Source of the DNA: Palleronia aestuarii
Lineage (GTDB): Bacteria; Pseudomonadota; Alphaproteobacteria; Rhodobacterales; Rhodobacteraceae
DNA length: 64,000 bases
Assembly: GCF_003253995.1 (NCBI RefSeq)
Contig: NZ_QKZL01000001.1
Coordinates: 248,001 to 312,000, forward strand
Direction of reading: 5' to 3'
Shown here: in pieces, positions 33,905 to 41,722 of the stretch
How the letters are laid out: every line of letters starts with the position of its first letter
Numbering within the stretch: position 1 is the first letter of the stretch
Notes under the pieces: generated by a model
The model's database searches: none
What the model was told of the DNA's origin: nothing
Seen by the model: the letters and a program-made list of their open reading frames with translations, nothing else
Made by a program: the position numbers and the translations under genes

Positions 33905-34045
33905 CTATTTCCGGCGCCAGCGCGCGAGGATGACCGCGCCGGCGGCGGCGCCAGCCAGCGCGACGGTGGCGAAGCTCACCAGGATCGAGACCCCGGTGAA
34001 GGTCAGGATGAACTCGGCGGTTCGGTCGATCGTGTCGTGGATCAT
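33905..34045 (-). CDS. Small single-span membrane protein downstream of the TRAP operon
   Basis: A 46-residue frame (MIHDTIDRTAEFILTFTGVS start), with AGGGG about 10 bases upstream of the ATG on the minus strand. One transmembrane stretch (FTGVSILVSFATVALAGAAAGAVILA) and a basic cytoplasmic end ARWRRK, obeying the positive-inside pattern. It lies about 100 bases after the TRAP large permease gene on the same strand. It is the first chromosomal-looking gene next to the prophage junction. No family recognised. The coding call rests on the start site and the clear membrane pattern. Confidence 0.5.
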   Translation of the reverse strand: MIHDTIDRTAEFILTFTGVSILVSFATVALAGAAAGAVILARWRRK

Positions 34046-34147
34046 TCATGCATCCCCTGATTGCCGATAGCATAGATAGTGAGGATTTCGATCCGCTTAA
34101 GACCGGTCCGGACCTCGCGCTGACAAAGGCTTACCGCGATCGTCCCG

Positions 34148-35446
34148 TCAGCGCGTCTGGACCACGAGCCAGGTCGCGAGGCCGGGGAAGAGGGTGAGCA
34201 GGACCACCGCGAGGAGCAGGAGCAGGAAGAACGGGATCACCATGCGCGTGATCTCGAAGATGCCGCGCCCCGTCAGGCCCTGGATGACAAAGAGGTTGAA
34301 CCCCAGGGGCGGCGTGATCTGGGCCATTTCCACCACGATGATGAGATAGATGCCGAACCAGATCGGATCGATCCCGACCGCGGCGATCGCCGGCATGATG
34401 ACGGAGGTGGTCAGCACGACGATCGAGATCCCGTCGAGAAAGAAGCCCAGGACGATGAAGAAGACGGTCAGCACCGCGATCAGCCCGTTCGCCGAGAGGC
34501 CGCTCTCGCTGATGATGCCCGCAAGCCCGCGCGGCAGTCCCGAAAAGCTCATGGCCGCGGTCAGGAACGCCGCCCCGAGGATCAGGAAGCCGATCATCGC
34601 GGAGGTCCGCGTGGCGCCGAGAAGGGCGGCGCTGAAGCTTTCCCATGTGAGCGAGCGGCCGATCGCCGCGATGGCGAGGGAGCCCGCGACGCCGACGGCT
34701 GCGGCTTCCGTCGCGGTGGCGATGCCCGCGTAGATCGACCCCACGACCGCGACGATCAGGCCGATGACCGGGATGAGGAGACGCATGCGGCGCAATTTCT
34801 CGGCAAGGCCAAGTTCCGCCTCCACCATCGGATTGGCCGTTCTGTCGAGGCTCGAGGCGATGGCGATGTAGGTCGAGAACAGCACCATCAGGAGCAGCCC
34901 GGGAAGGATGCCCGCGATGAAGAGACGGTTGATCGAGACCTGTGCCGCCACGCCGTAGACGATCATCACGATTGAGGGGGGGATGAGGAGGCCCAGCGTT
35001 CCGGAACCGCCGAGCGAGCCGATGGAGATGCGCTCGTCGTAGTTCCGCGCCTTGAGCTCGGGTAGCGAGATGCGCCCGATCGTGGCGGTAGTGGCCGCGG
35101 AGGACCCGGAAACCGCCGCAAAGACCCCGCAGGCGAGCACGTTGACGTGGACGAGGCCGCCTGGCAGGCGCCCGAGCCAAGGCGAGAGACCGTTGAAGAG
35201 GTCTTCGGCCAGTCGCGTGCGATAGAGGATCTCCCCCATCCAGATGAAGAGCGGCAGCGCGGTCAGCGTCCAGCTCGCGCTGTCGCTCCACATCGTCGTG
35301 GGAAAGACGGCGTCCGCCGGGCTCGACGTGAACACCGCGATGATGACGAGGCCCGTTGCGATGAGCGCCACGCCCACCCAGACGCCGAGTGCGAGAAGGA
35401 CGAGGAGGACGCCCGCGAGCGTCAGCGATTGCAGCAGGATATCCAT
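34148..35446 (-). CDS. dctM: TRAP transporter large permease (DctM family)
   Basis: 432 residues from the ATG (MDILLQSLTLAGVLLVLLAL) that follows a GAGGGG site at the end of the small permease gene; longer frames upstream overlap that gene and are not credible. About twelve membrane segments. Family motifs are visible: SGSSAATTATIG with the GLLIPPSIVMIVYG loop, and ITPPLGFNLFVIQG near the end. The protein is the ion-coupled channel of a TRAP transporter that takes up a carboxylate or sugar acid, with the small permease and receptor encoded next. The substrate cannot be read from it. Confidence 0.93.
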   Translation of the reverse strand: MDILLQSLTLAGVLLVLLALGVWVGVALIATGLVIIAVFTSSPADAVFPTTMWSDSASWTLTALPLFIWMGEILYRTRLAEDLFNGLSPWLGRLPGGLVHVNVLACGVFAAVSGSSAATTATIGRISLPELKARNYDERISIGSLGGSGTLGLLIPPSIVMIVYGVAAQVSINRLFIAGILPGLLLMVLFSTYIAIASSLDRTANPMVEAELGLAEKLRRMRLLIPVIGLIVAVVGSIYAGIATATEAAAVGVAGSLAIAAIGRSLTWESFSAALLGATRTSAMIGFLILGAAFLTAAMSFSGLPRGLAGIISESGLSANGLIAVLTVFFIVLGFFLDGISIVVLTTSVIMPAIAAVGIDPIWFGIYLIIVVEMAQITPPLGFNLFVIQGLTGRGIFEITRMVIPFFLLLLLAVVLLTLFPGLATWLVVQTR

Positions 35447-35448
35447 GT

Positions 35449-35958
35449 TCAGAGCCCCTCCGGCCCGTCGGCCTCGTGTCCGACTTCGACGGGCAGCCCG
35501 AGGAAAAGCCGCACCAGGCGCTCGGCGAAGGCGAGCGCGAAGAGCGTCGCGCCGATCGCCATGGCCGATTGCGGGATCCAAAGGGGCGTGGCGACGATGC
35601 CCTGGCTCACGTCACCGTAGGTGTAGCTCTCCATCACGTAGCCAATGATCGTCCATGCGCCCCATCCCATGATGCCGAGCGCCAGCGCGGAAGCGACGAG
35701 ATCGGCGGCGCGGTCGATGCGCGGCGGCAGGAGCTGCCGCAGGGACGTGACCTGGATGTGATCGCCGTGGGTCAGCGCCATCGGCAAAGCGAGGAAGATC
35801 GACGCGCTGAGCGACCAGGCGGCGAAATCGTCGGCCGACGGGATCTGCCGCCCAACGAGGCGGAGGGCGATCTGCGCGAGGATCAGCGCCGCGATCATGA
35901 AGAGCGCCGCGCCGGCCAGCCAGCCGCAGACGCGAAACACGAGACGGGAAAAGGGCAT
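35449..35958 (-). CDS. dctQ: TRAP transporter small permease (DctQ family)
   Basis: 169 residues with four hydrophobic segments (LAGAALFMIAALILAQIAL, WSLSASIFLALPMAL, LVASALALGIMGWGAW and SAMAIGATLFALAFAERLV). The motif THGDHIQVTSL after the second segment is typical of DctQ proteins. It links the receptor to the large permease, whose gene begins 2 bases downstream. Same operon as the receptor upstream. Confidence 0.9.
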   Translation of the reverse strand: MPFSRLVFRVCGWLAGAALFMIAALILAQIALRLVGRQIPSADDFAAWSLSASIFLALPMALTHGDHIQVTSLRQLLPPRIDRAADLVASALALGIMGWGAWTIIGYVMESYTYGDVSQGIVATPLWIPQSAMAIGATLFALAFAERLVRLFLGLPVEVGHEADGPEGL

Positions 35959-36022
35959 ATGGATCCTTGGCGGATGAACGGGCCGCGCGACGGATGGTTC
36001 GTCGCGCGGGATTGCGGGGAAC

Positions 36023-36982
36023 TCAGTTCAGCGCGTCGACGACCTGCTGACCTTCTTCTCCGGTATCTTCCAGCCATTCGGAACGCATCGTGTCGGCGAT
36101 GCTCTGCAGCATGTCCTCGATACCCGGGGGCGTTTCCGAGACCGTCATGCCGTTCTCGGCAAGCTCGTCGGTATAGGCCTGCGTCTGGTCCTGCGCCATC
36201 TGCCAGCCGCGTTCCTGCGCGGTCGCGGCGGCCTCCGTCAAAGCTGTCTGCGCCGCTTCGTCGAGACCGTCGAAGGCACCCTGGTTCACGATCACCATGT
36301 TCTTCGGGATAAAGGCACGGACGTCGTAGTAGTAGTCCACGTAATCCCAGGCCTGGCTGTCCACGCCCGTCGCAGGCGAGGTCAGCATGCCGTCGATCAC
36401 GCCGGTCGAGAAGGCCTGCGCGACTTCGGGCGCCGCGACGTTCGTGGGTACCGCACCGAGGAGTTCCGCGAAGCGCGACGTGGCCGGGCTGTAGGCGCGG
36501 AAGCTGATCCCGTCGAAGGCCGACGCGTCCATGACCTCGTTCTCCATGTAGATGCCCTGCGGCGGCCACGGCACCGCGAAGAGCAGCATGAGGCCCTCCT
36601 CGGCAAGCATCTCCTCGTAGATCGGTCGGGTCGCGTCCCAGAGCGTGCGGGCTTCCTCGAACGTGGTCGCCAGGAGCGGCACGGCATCGGCGGCATAGAG
36701 GGCGTTTTCGTTCGCGAGAGCAGAGATCAGGACCTCCCCGATCGGAACGATCCCGCGCTGCACGCCGCGCTTGAGCTCGGCACGGCCGAGAAGGACGCTG
36801 TTGCCGACGACGTCGATCTGGAACGCGCCATCCGTCGCCTCCGACACGTCGTCCGCGAACTCGATGAGGTTCTGGGTGAGGTAATTGCCCTCCGGCGCAT
36901 CGGCCGACAATTGCCAGTTCTGCGCGCCCGCAGCGCTTGCCAACACCGTCAGGCAGGCTGCCGTCATCGCGATCTGTCGCAT
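36023..36982 (-). CDS. dctP: TRAP transporter substrate-binding protein (DctP family)
   Basis: 319 residues from the ATG that has GGAAG about 8 bases upstream. Signal peptide MRQIAMTAACLTVLASAAGA with an AGA site. The family signature GISFRAYSPATSRFAELLGAVPTNVAAPEVAQAFSTG carries the conserved Arg that pairs with the substrate carboxylate (SFRAYS). It is a periplasmic receptor that hands a carboxylate to the membrane part. The upstream side faces a divergent lyase gene. Confidence 0.92.
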   Translation of the reverse strand: MRQIAMTAACLTVLASAAGAQNWQLSADAPEGNYLTQNLIEFADDVSEATDGAFQIDVVGNSVLLGRAELKRGVQRGIVPIGEVLISALANENALYAADAVPLLATTFEEARTLWDATRPIYEEMLAEEGLMLLFAVPWPPQGIYMENEVMDASAFDGISFRAYSPATSRFAELLGAVPTNVAAPEVAQAFSTGVIDGMLTSPATGVDSQAWDYVDYYYDVRAFIPKNMVIVNQGAFDGLDEAAQTALTEAAATAQERGWQMAQDQTQAYTDELAENGMTVSETPPGIEDMLQSIADTMRSEWLEDTGEEGQQVVDALN

Positions 36983-37409
36983 ACAGTCTCTTCCTTTCAC
37001 TCGGTGGTGTCCGTCAATCCGAGGGAACCACATCCCCCCGACGCTCCTGCGGAATGTCGTCTGGGGTCAAGACCCATCGGGCCGCGGTCGCCCTTTCTTC
37101 GGGTGGAATGCCCGTGATTTATTCTCCGAGGCGGGCAGGAAAACGCTTTCTCTACCGCTAGGAAAAACGCGAGGTCGCGGTCGACTTGCATCTCCGGTCC
37201 AGCGAGCGGTCCCTGTCCCGTGCTTCTTTTTCCGACATGGTTGCAGATGGTCTTCGGGAACGCGACCGGCGGATCCGACTTTGCAATCGCGGTCGTGCAA
37301 GTGAGGCTCCTGCGCACGTTCGCCCCCTGCGGCGCGTTGCGGTGTCAATCGTTGCGCCCTATGCCGTCCGGACGCCCGCCGCGATCCTTCTGCCCCAGGA
37401 GAAACGGAA
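36983..37409. other. Divergent intergenic region between dctP and the DapA-like gene
   Basis: About 430 bases, no supported gene. It must hold promoters for the TRAP operon (leftward) and the lyase (rightward). A short dyad TTGCA (37281-37285) with TGCAA (37296-37300), 10 bases apart, could be a regulator site. No regulator gene is encoded in the region. Confidence 0.4.
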
Positions 37410-38333
37410 ATGCCCCTTTTCCATGGACTTTCGGCCTTCCCGCTTACGCCCACCGATATGGATGGCCGCGTCGATACCGACAGTCTTCGCCGGATCCTCG
37501 ACCGGCTCGTCGCGGCCGAGGTCCATTCGGTGGGACTGCTGGGCAGCACGGGGGGCTATGCCTATCTCGATCGCGCCGAGCGGCGCCGCGCGGTCGAGGC
37601 GGCGGCCGGACACCTCGCCGGACGGGTGCCGCTCGTCGTGGGGGTGGGAGCGCTGCGCACCGATGCAGCGATGGCGCTCGCGCAAGATGCGCGCGCGGCC
37701 GGTGCGGACGGCCTGCTCCTCGCGCCGGTATCCTACACGCCCCTGACCGAGGATGAGGTCTTCGTCCATGTCCGGGCCGTTGCGGAGGCCGGGGGGTTGC
37801 CGCTCTGCCTCTACAACAATCCATCGACAACGCATTTCATCTTCACGACGGAGCTGATCGCCCGTCTTGCGGCGCTCGACGAAATCGTTGCAATTAAGAT
37901 GCCGCTGCCCGCGGGTCGGACCATCGCGGACGAAATCGTGGAGCTGCGCGGGCGCGTGCCCGACGGTTTCGCGATCGGCTATAGCGGCGATTGGGGCTGC
38001 GCCGAGGCGCTCCTTGAGGGGGCGGATGCCTGGTTCAGTGTTCTCGGCGGTCTTTTCCCGCGCACGTCCATGAGGATCGTCGCGGCCGCGAGAGACGGAG
38101 ATGCCGCGACGGTCCACGAGATCGATGCCCGGCTCGGTTCGACATGGGATCTCTTCCGCCAGCATGGCAGCCTTCGCGTGGTCTATGCCATGGCGCGGAT
38201 GCTGGACCTGACGAAGGCCGAACCGCCCCGCCCGATCCTGCCGTTGCCGACCGAAGAGGAGCCGCGGATCCGCGCGGCGATGGCGGAGATCGACGAGCTA
38301 GAGGGAAAAGCGAAAAGCGCGATCGGCGAATAG
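37410..38333 (+). CDS. DapA/NanA-family aldolase or dehydratase
   Basis: 307 residues. TIM-barrel family features: N-terminal GLSAFPLTPTDMDGRVDTDSLRRILDRLV, the substrate loop GSTGGYAYLDRAER (normally GTTGE), the Tyr region CLYNNPSTTHF, and the Schiff-base Lys in EIVAIKMPLPAG. This family includes dihydrodipicolinate synthase, N-acetylneuraminate lyase and keto-sugar-acid aldolases or dehydratases. The loop GSTGG, unlike GTTGE, argues against true DapA. Lying divergent to a TRAP operon, it probably acts on the imported sugar acid or keto acid. Exact substrate unknown. Confidence 0.85.
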   Translation: MPLFHGLSAFPLTPTDMDGRVDTDSLRRILDRLVAAEVHSVGLLGSTGGYAYLDRAERRRAVEAAAGHLAGRVPLVVGVGALRTDAAMALAQDARAAGADGLLLAPVSYTPLTEDEVFVHVRAVAEAGGLPLCLYNNPSTTHFIFTTELIARLAALDEIVAIKMPLPAGRTIADEIVELRGRVPDGFAIGYSGDWGCAEALLEGADAWFSVLGGLFPRTSMRIVAAARDGDAATVHEIDARLGSTWDLFRQHGSLRVVYAMARMLDLTKAEPPRPILPLPTEEEPRIRAAMAEIDELEGKAKSAIGE

Positions 38334-38365
38334 GCCGACCGCGTCACATCGCAACATTGCGAAGA

Positions 38366-38402
38366 GAGGCGAGGCCGCGAATTTAGATCGCCGCCTCGCC
38401 TC
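38366..38402. terminator. Bidirectional hairpin between convergent lyase and phosphatase genes
   Basis: Arms GAGGCGAGGC and GCCTCGCCTC form a perfect 10-base stem with a 17-base loop. The element lies 32 bases after the lyase stop and 20 bases before the phosphatase gene end. GGCCGTTTCT follows on the plus strand. Confidence 0.6.
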
Positions 38403-38421
38403 GGCCGTTTCTCCGTAGCGA

Positions 38422-40497
38422 TCAGCCGATGCGACCGCCGCCCTGCTTGGTGATCGCGACGACGGCCGGGCGGACCGGCATGTCATCGCGGAAATCCGGC
38501 CAGCGGGTGGAGAGATCCTCGTAATAGCTCGGGCGGCCGAACGGCTCCCAATCCTCGCCGCCATCGCCCGGATGCTGCACGGCGACGAAGAAGGTGGCGA
38601 GGTCGGGCGTGGGGCAGGGACCGCACATCTCGGCCCCGATCGGTACCCGGTAGAAGAGCCGCGAGGTCCCGCGGGCTTCGCCTTCCGTATCCATCGCCCA
38701 GAGACCGTCGGTCCGCCCCGTCGCCGCGGGCGAGTTCCCGTCGGTGGAGATCCAGAGCCGCCCATCACTGTCCACGGCGCAATTGTCGGGCATGCCGAAC
38801 CAGCCGTTCTCGGTCGTCGCGGTCGAGAAGGTCGCCCCCACTTCGGCGATGGACGGATCGCCGCATTGCACGAGAATTTCCCAGGTCCCGGACGTGGCGG
38901 CGAAATCGCCGCCCTCCTCGGCGATCTCGACGATGTGGCCGAAGGCGTTGTCGATGCGGGGATTGGCATCGTTGGCCTCTTCCCGCCGCGTGTTGTTCGT
39001 CAGCATGACGTAGACGCGTCCATTGGCGCCGTTGGGCTCGATATCCTCGGGCCGATCCATGGGGGTGGCCTCGAGAAGATCGGCCGCGTGGCGCGTCTCG
39101 ATCAGCACGTCGGCCTGGCTCTCGAACCCGTTCTCTGCCGTCAGCGGACCTTCGCCGTGGGTGAGCGGCAGCCATGCGACCGTCCCGTCCTCCTCGAAGC
39201 GCGCGACGTAGAGCGTGCCGTCGTCGAGGAGGTCCATGTTGGCGGCGCGATCGTCGGGGTTGTAGGTGCCCGCGGTGACGAACTTGTAGACATAGTCGAA
39301 CCGTTCGTCGTCGCCGAGATAGAAGACGACCTGACCGCCCGGCGCGACGATGCTTTCCGCCCCTTCATGCTTGAAGCGGCCGAGCGCGGTGCGCTTTTTC
39401 GGCGTCGATTGCGGATCCTCGACATCGACCTCGACCACCCAGCCGAAGCGGTTCGGCTCGTTGGGCTCGGCAGAGAGGTCGAAGCGATCGTGGAACCGGC
39501 CCCACTCGTAGCTCTCGCCCGGCACGCCGTAGCGCTCGTAATTGGCGGTCTCGGGATGGCCTTCGGGGAGGGTCCCGATGAAGTAGCCGTGGAAGTTCTC
39601 CTCGGCCATGATGTAGGTGCCCCAGGGCGTTACGCCGCCAGCGCAATTGTTGATTGTCCCCAAAACCTCGCGGCCGGTCGGATCGGCGGAGGTCTGCAGG
39701 CGGGCATGGCCCGCGACGGGGCCCGTCACTTCCATCGGCGTCTTCGCGGTGATGCGCCGATTGCGCGCGCCGTCGAGTACCGGCGTCCACGCTCCGTTGT
39801 CGCGGCGGATCTCGATGATCGTGCCGCCATGCGCGGCCATCTCCACGTCCGCGCGCCATTGGTCGGCGGGTGCGACCACGACCTCGGGCTCGACCGGTTC
39901 GGCGGGGGTGAGCTCGGCCTCGGTGGACGTCTGCTCGCCAGCCTCCGCGGTCTCCTCGTCGGGTGCGACGGCCGGCGGGGTCTGGGCGTTGCGGATCGTC
40001 ACGATGCCGGGGAACATCAGGTGTTCATTGGTGTATTCGTGATTGACGACGAGGATGCCGTGCTCCGACGATCCATCGATCGGGATGTATCCCACGAAAT
40101 CGTTGTTGTAGCCGAATTGCCGTTCCTGCGCGGCCGCGCTCTGGTTCGTCGGATCGAAGTCCGGCGCGTCGGCGAAGATCGGATCGCCCCAGCGCAGCAG
40201 CACGTCCGCGTCGTAGCCCTCGGCGACGTGATGCGTCTCGTCGACGCCCGCCACGACTTCGGAGAAGTCGAAGGCCGATCCCTGCTGGGCCTGGGCGGGC
40301 CGGGCCGACATCAGCGCCGCGGGGCTGACCGTCGCGCTGATCGCCGTCGCCGCCATCGACCCTTTCAGAAATCCCCGGCGGGTGAAACGGGCGGCGATGA
40401 TCTCTCCCATCGTCCGGTTGCTCGACGGATTCGTTCCGGGTCCATCGGCGGCTTCGAGTTGGCTGGTCTGAAAGAATCGACGTGAATGTTCGGTCAT
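38422..40497 (-). CDS. phoX: PhoX-type alkaline phosphatase (DUF839), Tat-exported
   Basis: 691 residues from MTEHSRRFFQTSQLEAADG. A Tat motif (FTRRGFLKGS, about residue 41) with a hydrophobic stretch and an AQA-like cleavage site sends it folded to the periplasm. DUF839 signatures include GILVVNHEYTNEHLMFPG, TPWGTYIMAEENFHGYF and WISTDGNSP. PhoX enzymes use calcium and iron to release phosphate from organic esters. An acidic Glu/Thr/Pro-rich insert (VAPDEETAEAGEQTSTEAEL) lies near residues 180-220 and could be a flexible surface loop. A phosphate-responsive promoter is expected, but I found no convincing Pho box. Confidence 0.88.
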   Translation of the reverse strand: MTEHSRRFFQTSQLEAADGPGTNPSSNRTMGEIIAARFTRRGFLKGSMAATAISATVSPAALMSARPAQAQQGSAFDFSEVVAGVDETHHVAEGYDADVLLRWGDPIFADAPDFDPTNQSAAAQERQFGYNNDFVGYIPIDGSSEHGILVVNHEYTNEHLMFPGIVTIRNAQTPPAVAPDEETAEAGEQTSTEAELTPAEPVEPEVVVAPADQWRADVEMAAHGGTIIEIRRDNGAWTPVLDGARNRRITAKTPMEVTGPVAGHARLQTSADPTGREVLGTINNCAGGVTPWGTYIMAEENFHGYFIGTLPEGHPETANYERYGVPGESYEWGRFHDRFDLSAEPNEPNRFGWVVEVDVEDPQSTPKKRTALGRFKHEGAESIVAPGGQVVFYLGDDERFDYVYKFVTAGTYNPDDRAANMDLLDDGTLYVARFEEDGTVAWLPLTHGEGPLTAENGFESQADVLIETRHAADLLEATPMDRPEDIEPNGANGRVYVMLTNNTRREEANDANPRIDNAFGHIVEIAEEGGDFAATSGTWEILVQCGDPSIAEVGATFSTATTENGWFGMPDNCAVDSDGRLWISTDGNSPAATGRTDGLWAMDTEGEARGTSRLFYRVPIGAEMCGPCPTPDLATFFVAVQHPGDGGEDWEPFGRPSYYEDLSTRWPDFRDDMPVRPAVVAITKQGGGRIG

Positions 40498-40686
40498 GTC
40501 TGGCTTTTCCTCGATCACGGCAGAAGGTCGCGGCCTCCGGGCGCGCAACCTTCGCCGGGTTCTAGGAGCGGTTTGTAACAGGCCGGTGATGACCGACGTG
40601 GTTTTCCCTCGCGAAAAGGTCGCCGAGGAAAATGTCACTGTTCGACCGGAATGCCGCGCTTTCTATCCGCGTGCGACACGTATCGT

Positions 40687-41469
40687 TCAGCGCCCGGTAT
40701 AGGTCGAGACGGCCTCTTCCGCGATCTCCTGAAGGAACGCGACGTCCTCGGACGGGATCGCGCCGTAGTAATCGTAGGCATTGCCAACGACCGACTTGTC
40801 GTAGAGCGCCGCATAGACCGTGGCCGAGGCGAGATAGGTTCCCAGGAGCGTCGGGTGGCTGCCGTCGAAGGATTTGTGCAGCTCGATCTCCGGCCGCGCC
40901 TCGTAGGCGAGCTCGAAGGCGAGGCCCACGGGGATGACGAGGGCACCCACCTCGTTGCCCGTCTCCGTATAGGTCCGGTCGATCATCGAGAACATCTCGG
41001 GATCGTACGAATCGTTGGCCTCGGTATAGGCGGGCGTCATGTAGAGCGCGACCTCGGCGCCATGCTCCTCGATCTGCCCGGCATCCTCCTCGACAGCGGT
41101 GGCGAAGCGCTCGCGCTTCTCCTCGGTCGTGGCCGCGGTGCTATGGCCTTGCAGGATCACGACGTCGAACGGTTCGTCGATCCCCAGGTGCCCGGGCTCG
41201 AGAAGGACCGAGAGGTCGTGCTGATCGAGATAGGCCCCCGAGATCGTCGCGGACTTGTAGCTGAAATCGCCATCCGGATAGGCTTCGCGGGCCAGGCGGA
41301 CGACGTGGTTGTGAACGGAGTCCCCATAATAGAGATAACTGTTTCCGACGAAGAGGATCCGCTCGGGTGTTTCCTCCGACAGCGTCGTCTTATCGGGGGC
41401 CGGAGCGTCCTGGGCCAGGCCCGGCGTGGCCAGGGCCATCATGGCGGCCAGCATGAAGGTCGTGCGCAT
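40687..41469 (-). CDS. Secreted SGNH/GDSL-type hydrolase (DUF4886-like)
   Basis: 260 residues with GGAGG before the ATG. Signal peptide MRTTFMLAAMMALATPGLAQ. Block I is ILFVGNSYLYYGD (the Ser of the NS(Y) motif is the likely nucleophile), a middle block is DVVILQGHSTAA, and block V is SFDGSHPTLLGTYLAS with the Asp/His pair (DGSH). Esterase or lipase activity on an unknown periplasmic substrate is expected. It shares strand with the phosphatase downstream, separated by 190 bases, so co-transcription is uncertain. Confidence 0.8.
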   Translation of the reverse strand: MRTTFMLAAMMALATPGLAQDAPAPDKTTLSEETPERILFVGNSYLYYGDSVHNHVVRLAREAYPDGDFSYKSATISGAYLDQHDLSVLLEPGHLGIDEPFDVVILQGHSTAATTEEKRERFATAVEEDAGQIEEHGAEVALYMTPAYTEANDSYDPEMFSMIDRTYTETGNEVGALVIPVGLAFELAYEARPEIELHKSFDGSHPTLLGTYLASATVYAALYDKSVVGNAYDYYGAIPSEDVAFLQEIAEEAVSTYTGR

Positions 41470-41722
41470 CGATGTTTCCTCCCAATCGACAATGCGGCCC
41501 GTGGCCGCAAAAGCCACTACGGCACATCGATCCGCGCGAGGGAAGGACCCGCTGAGGTAGAACGGTCGGTGACGATGCCGGCGGCCATGGCACGAGGGCG
41601 CGGGCCCGATCGTGCCGCATCGCGCTTGCTGGACCGGGATGGGCCCGTGTACCTTGGCGCGATCCTCTGCCGTTCTAGCGCGGTAAAAGGTATCAGGTAG
41701 GGCAGACGGCGCGGGGAGGGGC

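Noticed and set aside
38572-40485. Long plus-strand open frame opposite the phosphatase gene
   Set aside because: Shadow of PhoX, whose Tat motif and family signatures are on the minus strand.
40498-40686. Possible Pho box upstream of phoX (CGGTCAT and CTGTTAC half-sites on the minus strand)
   Set aside because: Spacing is 14 bases rather than the 11 expected for PhoB repeats, and both half-sites are imperfect.
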